From positions 9,915,431 to 9,979,430 of the forward strand of contig NC_088322.1 of NCBI RefSeq assembly GCF_910592395.1: 64,000 bases of DNA, given 5' to 3'. Numbering within the stretch: the first letter of the stretch is position 1; each line of letters starts with the position of its first letter. The DNA is from Lineus longissimus (Eukaryota; Nemertea; Pilidiophora; Heteronemertea; Lineidae). A model generated the notes under the pieces. It ran no database searches, was not told where the DNA came from, and was given only the letters and a program-made list of their open reading frames with translations. Both the position numbers and the translations under genes were made by a program. Below, piece by piece: positions 35,435 to 45,900 of this stretch.

Positions 35435-35610
35435 TTGGCTCGAACTTGAAATCCTAAAGCAATTCTAACTTCCTTAAACGAAGTGAATGCCCATTTAAAA
35501 CCTGGGAGGGTGTTCTATGGAAAACAAGGAACAGACTTCTCACCTTGAAACTGGCCCTCACTTCCATTTAGAAGAGTTTTAATTGCTTTAGGATTTCAAG
35601 TCCTGGCCAA
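35435..35610. mobile_element. MITE family B, copy 1
   Basis: Terminal arms of about 30 bases (TTGGCTCGAACTTGAAATCC and its inverted copy ending TCCTGGCCAA). The internal GTGTTCTATGGAAAACAAGG matches the copy at 57209-57442. Confidence 0.75.
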
Positions 35611-36417
35611 AATGGTGAAAATGCATTCCTCGGCCGGTTGTGTCCCGCCTAACCATATCAAGTTCTCTAATGCATGTATGTTGTCCTCTTAGACATTATG
35701 CGTTGGGTGACTCGAGATATTGAATATTCTGCTATAGAAAAAGATGAATAAACATCCGATTAAATTTCAAACCTACTTTATTAGTACGTGTACTCCTTAA
35801 ATTTCGATTAGGACATTTGGACCAATTCCATAGAAAGAGCATAAGACATACCGTAGACTGTGTGACCCCCCCCTTCGTTTTTTTTATAATTTGCATAAAG
35901 TCACGCACAGACTGAAGTTAATGGAAAAACATTTAATTATATCGCCATTTTCAGGGGTGGCATTTTTCCTGGTCACCCGGTATCTGCGATGACCCCCCCC
36001 CCCCCGCCCCCGACTCATAATTTATCATAAACAGCGGAATCAACATCATCAGGACATCAGAATGACACTTGAGTGACATCTGTTTAACCCACTGGTGTAA
36101 CACTAGCGTCATTGTGGTGGCCGCCGATTCGATATTTTGCACGACTGACAGGCGTTTGAAGAACGAGTTCCTGTATGATTTTTTGCTAGTTTCAAAAAGA
36201 AGTCTTCTATGGAAGTAAGATCAGAATCCTGTCAGATATTGAAGTTGTATTTTTACACGATTCTTGTAAAAAGCAGGAAAATATAAACTTCTGAAATGAC
36301 TAAAAGCTATTTGAAAACAACCAGTTTCCTTAAAATAGTGATCAATTTCGGAATATTACAACCAGACTTGAGCAATCGAAGTGTTGTTTCCGTCTTGGAT
36401 TGTATTATATTATGCAG

Positions 36418-36553
36418 CCTTGGGAACTGTTCAACAGCGAATGTTCTGCGAGATGGTGCATACTTTGAGTGCCAGATGAGCACAAAGAAGGGAACATGTA
36501 TGGAGAAGGAGGAGGCTTTTACCAAACAGGGCTTCAAGATGTACCAGAAGAAG
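36418..36553 (+). CDS. Shared upstream exon of an unrecognised gene with duplicated last exons
   Basis: Bounded by acceptor TATTATGCAG and donor AAG|GTAACT. It encodes 45 codons with LGNCSTANVLRDGAYFEC and GTCMEKEEAF, i.e. three cysteines and an F-x-C...G-T-C pattern as in small secreted Cys motifs. It ends in phase 0 and can join in frame to either downstream exon (37093 or 38499). It starts in phase 2, so at least one earlier exon exists; none was identified. The open frame does extend left to a Met at 36296, but the strong acceptor makes that less likely. Confidence 0.45.
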
Positions 36554-37092
36554 GTAACTTCCGTCCTCCTTGCGCATGACCGGAACTCTATTTATTGGTG
36601 ACGTCGTTCCGACCCTGTTGGAATTGGCCGCCATTGTCTCCGAATAGCCTCGACTGGACCATTTCATTAATTTGAGACTTTTAGGTTCTCTAATCACGTT
36701 TGTGACACGCTTTAAATAATTCCTTACACGCTTTTGGTTGAAACTGTTTTATTCATACTGACATACGTTTTTGTAGTTTCATCCGCAAATATGTGAGCAC
36801 GAATCTGTGGCCGCGGCCATTTACAGTCAGTCCGATCATGTACGCTCCGCGATCGTAATGTATGATGTACAGTGACTAATACAACATGGAAACTAAGACT
36901 GGCACAGAGAATATGATTGGACATTATTGCTGCTTTGGAGAATGGGAAAATGGGGAAAAATGTGCATAAAACATGACCTTAAGTGACAAAATTATAGAGC
37001 AGAATCGATCACTTTCCAGCAACCTAAACTACCCAACAAACTACATGTAATTGAATTATCGATTTATCTTATAATTTTTTAAATGATTATAG

Positions 37093-38094
37093 AGCAATAG
37101 AAAAATTGTGTATACACTTGCGAAGCGTTTGTCATTTTTACCTCCCTTTGTTGCACTCGAAAAAGATGTGTGGTTTGTAGAAAAGAAATCTGGTCAAATC
37201 ATTCTATTGAAATTTCCACGTTTCACCCCATATTTCAATTTAATCGCCTATAAAATTAACGGTAGCTTTTATAGAGCACTGTACAACATGACATTCCACA
37301 AGAAAAGACTAAGTGGATATTGCTCTCGAGCAAGCTATAAAACGTATACTGCATTCTATTATAAGCCCAAGAATATGGAGACTCGTTATTTTCTCTATGA
37401 TATGACTAAAGGCATATTTTCGGGAAAGATTGTCGTTCCAAAAGCAGATGTTTGCATTCGACTTGGGCCTGTTCAACTCGCAATTGGATTTCAGCAGGTT
37501 GCTTTATGTTTTTGCGGTACAAAAGTCAGTGGAATAAAAGCAACTATGTACGACTTGGCCGAATCGAATTGTGTTCGGGGTATTAACCTCCATTTATATA
37601 ATGGTACAAATGTTCCGTTGAGGACATCTCGTCCCAGCCTTGTGGTTAGAGACATTTACGACCTTGAAAGTATTCACGGATTATGGTATGTAGTCACCTA
37701 TCGGAAGGAAATGCGATATAAGCCAATGAAGCACTTAATCAAGCATACAAGAAAACTCTTTGGCGTGGCTCATGATATAATCATCAGACTCAGGTACAAC
37801 CCCTGGACCAAGGAGATAGTCGTGTTTGGCGTACCCGGACCGCGGGCCATTTTACTGAAAAAAAAGTACGTACCAAATGACGGTCTAGTCAAGAAAGGAT
37901 CGGCGGAAATGCTATATCAGGAAGTGTTTACGGATTTCCATCCTCACAACAAGGATGACATCACCAACAGTTTCTGTTTTAACCCAGAAGATGGGTCTTT
38001 CTTGCATATACAAGAGGCTCCCTCCAAAAATGTTGACAAGAAGAAGGAACATGCAATATTACTATATACTGATATATTCAAGAAAGAAAAATAG
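37093..38094 (+). CDS. Terminal exon 2a, beta-rich protein, unrecognised
   Basis: Acceptor ATTATAG|AGC (37091-37092) directly follows an in-frame stop, so the exon edge is well defined. It runs 333 codons to TAG at 38092-38094. The sequence alternates short hydrophobic/aromatic strands with turns (DVWFVEKKSGQIILLKF, YTAFYYKPKNMETRYFLYD, IIIRLRYNPWTKEIVVFG), like propeller or other all-beta repeats, and has a basic C terminus. Paralogous to 38499-39524 along its length: RLSFLPP/TLNFIPS, RALYNMT/RVLYNST, IVVPKADVC/LLIPSKERC, and LLYTDIF/FIYDSVF near the end. I cannot assign a family; olfactomedin-like or another propeller is possible. ATTAAA at about 38339 could serve polyadenylation. Confidence 0.6.
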   Translation, partial: SNRKIVYTLAKRLSFLPPFVALEKDVWFVEKKSGQIILLKFPRFTPYFNLIAYKINGSFYRALYNMTFHKKRLSGYCSRASYKTYTAFYYKPKNMETRYFLYDMTKGIFSGKIVVPKADVCIRLGPVQLAIGFQQVALCFCGTKVSGIKATMYDLAESNCVRGINLHLYNGTNVPLRTSRPSLVVRDIYDLESIHGLWYVVTYRKEMRYKPMKHLIKHTRKLFGVAHDIIIRLRYNPWTKEIVVFGVPGPRAILLKKKYVPNDGLVKKGSAEMLYQEVFTDFHPHNKDDITNSFCFNPEDGSFLHIQEAPSKNVDKKKEHAILLYTDIFKKEK

Positions 38095-38498
38095 ATATAT
38101 GACTTGACAACAAACAACCCGTTTGCTGTACTGACACATGAAGGACAAGAAGAACCAACTGCAGAACTCTCTATCTATATATACGCATGAATTAATTTTT
38201 TGCCAATAGTGTTGGGCCACCTCATATTTCGAATTTCTTCATTTTGCTATTTCGGAATGCATGCTTTTTGAGGTCGCCCACCTAGCCAATTACCTCTAAA
38301 ATGTTGTAGAATTGGTTGTAAGCTTCATAAATACGTCTATTAAAGTGCATTCAACATCCAAACTATAACAAAAATCTTACATTTGGAAGGCCAAACATAA
38401 CATATCGGGTTTTCAGAAAAACAGCCCGTCTTTAACGTTCTATTAGCAAAAACATCGATTGATTCGGCATCATAACATTATTTCGTTTATTTTAACAG

Positions 38499-39524
38499 GA
38501 AAATCATATTTTGAACTACCGTTTAGGCCGTACTCTCAATTTTATCCCGTCAATTAATGCGAATGGAAAAAAAGTTCGATTTCACCCAACGAGGGCATTG
38601 GTAATCGTACAGTATGTTGATGAACCCGTACCTTGGAACAGGGTCATTCTCTATAACACCAAAAATAAGGCTTTCCGAGTCCTTTATAACTCCACCAACT
38701 ACACACCATTTAAAGTATGTAATATACACCCAGTTTTGAATTATCTACTTTACATTCCTCTCAAGAAGTCCGGTGTGAAACGAGTCATTAGCGATGCCAA
38801 GATATTTGATTTTTCAGCAGGAAGGTTTATAGGGAGTTTACTTATTCCAAGCAAAGAGAGGTGTGTTTCTGTTACCGACACTGCACTCCCGTTTCTCACC
38901 ACTGACATGAACACTTTCGCGTTTCACTGTAAGTTACCAGAGTATATGGTGCTGTCTTTGACCACATACACCGCCCTTCGAACGCATGAAGATAACGAAC
39001 TGATCTATACCCTACTACTTAATCAGACAACTGCAACGAGAATCCCCAGTGGTATCCTGTTTACCTTCTTCTTAGATTTATTTTATGAAACGGATGTCGT
39101 TTTAACATTTGTAATGAGTAACTGCCTGAAATTGGTTATTATCCGCAACATTTACCAAGGCCTGAGTCGAAAGCAATGGCGCACGTTACCGGTTATTGGC
39201 GAGTGCCAATACTTAACAACAAACCAAAGACTAGGACTTTTCATCGGTCGATTTCGTTCTTTTCTGCCGAAACTGGGAGGCTTTAGAGTATTGTGCTGTT
39301 CAAGAAACCCTTTCAATATCGCCATGAAACAAGAAGGAATAATACAATTACATGTGAACCTACGTATTATGATCGTTGAGGCCGAAAGCAAAAATCTAGG
39401 TTTCGAAGAAAACTTAGTGACTGTCGACCAACAGAAAAATCTATTAAGGATAAATCATGTAAGCAATGCTGCGAAACGTAGAAGCTTTATATACGATTCG
39501 GTGTTTCGGTACGACGCATCGTGA
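38499..39524 (+). CDS. Terminal exon 2b, paralogue of exon 2a
   Basis: Acceptor TTATTTTAACAG|GAA opens in phase 0. The frame runs 341 codons to TGA at 39522-39524. Same architecture as exon 2a, clearly diverged. Because 2a ends in its own stop, 2b is reached only by skipping 2a, or belongs to a second gene whose 5' exon I did not find in the 400-base gap. The gap (38095-38498) has no other gene. Confidence 0.6.
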   Translation, partial: ENHILNYRLGRTLNFIPSINANGKKVRFHPTRALVIVQYVDEPVPWNRVILYNTKNKAFRVLYNSTNYTPFKVCNIHPVLNYLLYIPLKKSGVKRVISDAKIFDFSAGRFIGSLLIPSKERCVSVTDTALPFLTTDMNTFAFHCKLPEYMVLSLTTYTALRTHEDNELIYTLLLNQTTATRIPSGILFTFFLDLFYETDVVLTFVMSNCLKLVIIRNIYQGLSRKQWRTLPVIGECQYLTTNQRLGLFIGRFRSFLPKLGGFRVLCCSRNPFNIAMKQEGIIQLHVNLRIMIVEAESKNLGFEENLVTVDQQKNLLRINHVSNAAKRRSFIYDSVFRYDAS

Positions 39525-39985
39525 TAATATAATAATAATATTGGTATTGCTTGATCAAAGTAAAAAGGACAACTGTGCCACAAAAGTTGTAGGCTAAAGC
39601 CCGGTAGGTCGAAATAAGCTGGCAATGGTGCTCAAGTGGAGGGATAAGCATTTAATTTAAACGGAATTTCATATAGTTTTAGATATCTTTATTTTAAATA
39701 TACGTTTTTCCGACCCCATCATGATTTAGGCTGAGTAAATTGTACATGCTTTATTTCCAGGCCTACTTTTTTTAAAAAACCTATCACATTTCAGATTATT
39801 GTAGCGTATTATAATAGGATTAATGGATTCTCTTTCTCACTGTACCAACCTATACCTTATTTGGAACGATAACAACGTCAACGGTAAGTCAGCTGCTATT
39901 CACAGTATGGCGTAAAGTTAGGACTTTCCCGTGACGTGTCGACAGGATTCCAGTTCTTACAGTCGTAACATGTCGCTATGCATAA

Positions 39986-42900
39986 TCACAGATATATGGC
40001 AGGTGTTCTCGCATATCTTCTCTTGGAGCACCGCCATCTATTGATCTGTGCACGAGTACGGATCCATTTGTTCATAACTGAAAAAACAAAAGAATGGGAT
40101 TGATACACATTGTCAATTGGACCATTGCAATAAAAAATCCACAGACGAATTTCATTGTCGAGGTTGGTTGATCTGTCGACGGGACTGGGATATTTTGCCG
40201 AGAGCAACCCTGAACACTTAATGGTTTCGACTCACATCCTATACTAATATCGGCAAGAGGGGTGGCACCTTACCCCATTTTGATCCAATCACTACAGGGC
40301 ATCCCGCGTGAGTCGTCCTAGCATCGGCAGTTCCGTTGACGAAGTAATTCGCCCAGAAGACGGCAGCACCTTTCACTACCGGAACTCTTGCTTCAAATTT
40401 CGGGAATACAGTGGCGCCGCCTACCTTGACCTCATTAATCTGAAATAGAGACATTTTTGTCTGAAGTGTCATGAATGGATGGGTAAAGGGTTCGAACCTG
40501 GTGGATGTACCTCTTGAAAAGAGAATTTTCTTGGCATCTTGGAATGATAATCAAAGTCTATCTATCTCTGGGGTATTGACGGTCGTGGCCTCTATAGAAC
40601 CATATACGTGTATGTACCATTATCCATCCAGCAGCGTACAAGAGTGCCGGAGACTTTTTCCGGGGGGGGACATTTTCTACTTCTACACCGGTACCTTAAT
40701 TTACGTACATAGAACATCCACGTGGCTAATCTATCTCCTGAGCCTACGACATATTTGTTTGTTCCTTGATTCTTTTCACTCCCCTGAAGGCAAAAACAGG
40801 CTGAAGTAGCGAGTAAGTAAGTCTGTGCAAGCCACTACAACTGGTGTGAAAGTTGATATAGCCCCAATAAAAACAGAGTCCTGGATTATTGTTCGGTGAC
40901 AGATGACGAAAATCATGAGTTATTCATGTGGCTATATAAACAAAAAGCTATGGTCGATTTCATAAGCAATTAATTTGCACTACTCGCGAAAAAAGCCTGA
41001 AAAACGAAACGGCTGGTGGATTTTTTTCGCGATATTCTTGTTGAGTTTCTGGTGATGTATTTGACATGGGTCATCATAACGGATTCTGCGCGATGTGAAG
41101 TATAATGCAGGGCTCCCTTCATACTTACGAAATAATCTTCATGCGGCTCATACATTCCTCCTAAACCATAATTGAGTACCTATAGAGAGAAACGCTGTGG
41201 CTTTACATACGTAACCGTAGATGTTCTTGAAGGCTTTTTAGGTCAGTTTTCGGTACCGCGGGTGCTTCGTGAGAGTTCAAACTTCATTTTCTTACGATGC
41301 CGAACCGGCTCGGTCATAACAAATTGCTTCATTCTACATGTACATGTACATGTACACATATTTATGTAAAATGTATGCGACCTACATGGCAATGTCATTG
41401 CCCCGATAGTTCAAATAAAAATGCAACTCTTTCCGACCTTTTATACATTTATGTTTAATATTACTGTCATAACAAATGATGATAATTATTTTGAATTGCA
41501 CAAAGTGAGGGTGAGTAGTTGGTGAGCCGATCGCGAAGTCACAATGTTACTCACTAAATGAAAATGGTGAGGTCGCATTTTTCGTAACAGCGCATCTTCG
41601 ACCGGTTGTTACGTTAGAAAAGCCCGCAAGAAATATAGCTTGTTTATATATATCGTTCATATATATACCTGCATGTTTTCAGCATGGGTTGCGACTTCGT
41701 GTATTTCTGTAGAAAGGCCCGTGGTCTCCTGAACCCTGCGACTGAGCCTGGCAATGAGTCGCGTTCTGTCGTCGAACCATGCTCTGAAATGTACGAGAAT
41801 AATATTGTTCTGGGATTCACCAGTTCAAGAAAGGAAATCAACCCTACAATAGAGCCTTCTGAGTGGCTCTTATCTCCAGGGATGCAGAATTCGGCACTTT
41901 TGATTGAACAGTATACACGTTTCAAAGCCTCTGTATAAACCTGTCTCTGCCTCATGTCTGTCCAGATGTCACTCACATGACGGTCGGACCTAAAGCCTCA
42001 ATGAACTGTATTGCTTCCGGACCTCCCTGAATGCCGCCATGATGTTGACATGATGTAAACAAGGGGCCCGAAAACATGACCAAAATTAGTAGATGATGAA
42101 GAATAGTTTCTTTTAAAAACATTTCTGCTCCCTTTTTTTACTTTTAAAACGTGCCTCCGTGAATCACAGGCACCTTAGGAGGATGAGATACCAAAATAAA
42201 TTAATATTGATCCATACAAGTCCAGTCGATCGATCCCAATATAATACACAAAGTGCATCAATACGCAGAGCAAAATATGGCACAAGTTACATCCAAATCA
42301 CGAGATTATCGAAAGTTACATGATGGGATGACCTGCATGTAACTTACGTGTCGCTAAGACGGCCATCTGAGACCTCACCATCCGTTTCTGTACGGCCCCG
42401 TATAAGAGAGCGGGTCATCTGAAAAGCATCAATCACGTAGATCAGGTTATCTGTACATGTCATGCAATCATAAAAGCAGGAGGGCCTTAATTAATTATGC
42501 ACACCTGGAAGTAATGTGTTTCATTCACTATGGTGTATTGTGTGGCTCCGAATTGTGTCAAGGATAGCACGAAGAACAATCGAATGACGGATGGGACCCA
42601 TTTTCATGAATTTCCAAAGCCAGTTGAACGAGAGAGGAGGAAGCTGTGGATTCGGAAGTGCAACGTTTGGAGTGTTGGAAGCCTGGGCCTTCGGCCAAAC
42701 TTTGCAGTGATCACTTTATCGATACGGATTATCACATGAAGCCGGATATCTGCATCCAACTGAATATTAAATGCCACTTGTTAAAAACAGCTGTTCCAAC
42801 CATGTCAATTGCATTTAATGCCCGAGGCTGCTGAGGTCGGTTGTTATACATAATGTGTAGGCCCTATTGGGGCCTGTGATACCCCATAGTGTCTTCTTGT

Positions 42901-45900
42901 GTTCCAGCCATAGCAAGGTGACAGCGACACAGGTCAGTGTCAGTGACAGCCACTGTCAATGACAGATTATTGTCATCTGACATCTAGGCCTATCTAACGT
43001 TGCACGGCATTATATCGTCACGTCAAGATGATTGTGCATAATACCGTCACTTTTCAATAGTAGTTCAGCGTCATGACATAACTGGCGATACAACACTGAC
43101 GAGGCGAAACAATATTGTGCAACATTAGTCTGTTCAAAAATCATACATGTTATGCATCTGCAACCGTCTATCAATGTCTTCTTTGCTATATCGGCAGGTC
43201 TGCCATGCAAATTGATTAACCACAAATTCTAATCACTTTCGTCCGAATGATCACTCTCATTATGATCTTGTGATATTAATGTCTCGATCATGTACGGCTC
43301 AACGTTTAAATATCCTTCTGTATCGACCAAAACATCCTCAAATTCACTGCTCTCACTCTCTGAACTGTATGCGGAAGCCATCTTGCTTTGTTCTGACTGA
43401 CCTGATCTACGTCATCAAAAAATCCCTAGCGGCCACATGTGGAACTAATCTAAAGTTGTGTGTGGTGGGAAATTCAAATAGTTTAAAACTGAAAATTGAA
43501 ATAACTAAATAATGACTTTATTATTGGAATTTTTTTAATGTCTGGGATCTTGTTTTTTTAACCCTCAACATATTTCATGAGTATCAAGCATGTTTTCAAA
43601 CCTTGATATATGGCCTTTAAGCAACATCCTAACTTTCACTCCCACTCTAAAATAAAAGAATCCTCTGCGCGTCGCGGTCATCTTATCTGTTCGTCGCGGT
43701 ACGTTCTCCTCCTCCGACCAACATGATTTTCAAGGAGTATTGGAGTCCCCCGCTCCTTTACTTTTTTCGAGCATTCCACGAGCTTGGGTATGTGTTCTCC
43801 GTTACTGTTGTGGGTAGGCCTAGCCAAGGCGAGAATTGACATTGAGAAACTGACTTACATGCGGCTTCGCCATTCTCTTCACCAGTTGCATCTCATCATC
43901 ATAAATGACGTCATGGAACATTACAACCAACGGATCTAAATTAACGATTTCCATTTTTGCCGGGCGATACGGGATGTCCGTCCGCCTGTATTTGCACTTT
44001 AATTTCTTTCTGTATGACTCTGGCTGCAAAAATAGGGAGAAAAAAAATGTTTTTCAAATAAATTTATTTGAAAGACTCTGCTAAAATGTTGATATGTAAA
44101 GAGCAATCTCTAGTGAACTCACACAACTGTTTGACATGGGGGAGCCCCCCAAACCCCCGTCCTTCTGACATATATAGCCAGTACATTGGGGGATGAGTCC
44201 CCCAAACCCCCTCCCCCGTTCTCTGAAAGTGACAGGTTTTAGTCAGTTCATTGGGGGGAAGCCCCCCCCCCCCCCCCCCCCCCCCCCCATTGGACTCTAA
44301 AAATAGAATTCCTTGGAGACGCTGAACAATAAGGCCCCATAAAGAAATAGTCCCCGCCCCGGTAGCTGTCTCATATCTGCTGGAAGAAGCAGCTCTTTGT
44401 GGTAAATAATAATTGAATGCATGTCATGACACCCAGGAGCTTTTTCTCATTTCTGAAACAGTTGCATGGTTGGAATGAATTTCCAAATCAGTCCGTCAAA
44501 TCTCTATCCAAATGGAACTTTAAGACCACTCTATAATTGTGCAGTAGTGTTAAAACTGACTTTTTGAAGTAAAGTACGTAAATCGAGAAGAAGAGGACGT
44601 TGCTTCGTCTGCAATGAAATGTCACAACTGTCTCCGCCGACGTTGTTGTCCTTCATGTTCTAGCAGACGATTTTTAGATACACTTCAAGACAGTGGCGCC
44701 GGTGTGAATAAATCTACTTGCGTGATTGGTCAATGGCTCATGACGTCATGAAATAATTGCGTCAACAACGGGAATCATGGTAACTGTGGTTGCGGTGCGT
44801 CGTGAAAGCAGGATCGGCAAGCGCGGCCCGTATGGAATGCAACAAACTGTACCGGAACCGGAACTGTCATGGGTCTGCACAAATTTTTTCAGATTCGATG
44901 GACATGATGGATATATGAATTTTGTTTACACTTTATATACACACGTAACCATTACACTCACTACGTTGTGTGAGTTATGAAGATATGTATATATTAGCCA
45001 GCTTGACAGATCATATCAATCAATTGAAGTCGTGAAGTGATGAAGTTCAATCTGAAGGTCCTCTGAACTGTATTCTTGAGGTTCAAGTAAATAATTTACC
45101 ATTTTCTATATCGGGTCTTGGTACCTGATTTTTTTGTGGAAACACACTTCTTACCTTTTTGATATCGCCTCTACACATTGCAAAATATTTCTTTGCATGT
45201 GAGTAATTGGGATTATCAAGGGGCTCCAATTTCTTATCAACCTCGACCCCATCCGTTTGTTTATCTGCCAGTTTTTGCCTGTAGTAGTCCAGGTCCACTT
45301 GTAGTCTTTTGTCATCCGGTTCTGAAACAAAGGTATAATTTCATTGCTTTCCTTCATTCTCCAACATTTATCAACCGAAGGAAGTTTGTTTCTTTACCAT
45401 AGCGTCTCTCTAACCTTAGCCTGAACTGAATGGGCATACTATGTCTTATGAGGCATTCTTTACTCCCTATATCCAATTAGACGAGATTTAGACGAGAAAG
45501 CAGTTCGTGCTCTATATTTAACCAGATGGCTTTTAACCAACCCGCCGCATTCGAAACGAGCTATCAATAGTCTTCGACCACCCGGTTATGAGGCGTACGC
45601 CTTATGGGTTGACCATTTTGGCTAGAACTTGAAATCCTTCTAAATATTTTGCCAAAATGGTAGTGCCTATATAGTCAACCCTTAACCACGAGGCCATCGG
45701 CATCTGCATTGTATTCCCAGTGTGATGAGAATGATTTACCTTTCTTTAAAGCTTCTTCGAGGACTTCAACTGGTTTCTTGTAATTCTCATACTGAAACAA
45801 GGATTGCCATTACCCTACTATAATTTACCGAATGTAATGAGGTCAACTTTTGCGGGTGTTTTATTTTCGCAGAATATTTGTAGACTGGGTTATGATTGGA

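Larger units (their letters stand above)
31693..36417. other. Intergenic, repeat-rich
   Basis: No convincing gene. It contains a possible membrane-protein exon (33150-33488, minus), a palindrome near 33588, MITE-like elements at 34007-34473 and 35435-35610, and a C run near 36000. The 3' flank of the DED/coiled-coil gene is at the left. Confidence 0.45.

Noticed and set aside
41331-41362. TACATG repeats considered as a regulatory palindrome array
   Set aside because: Simple microsatellite; TACATGTA is scattered through the whole window.
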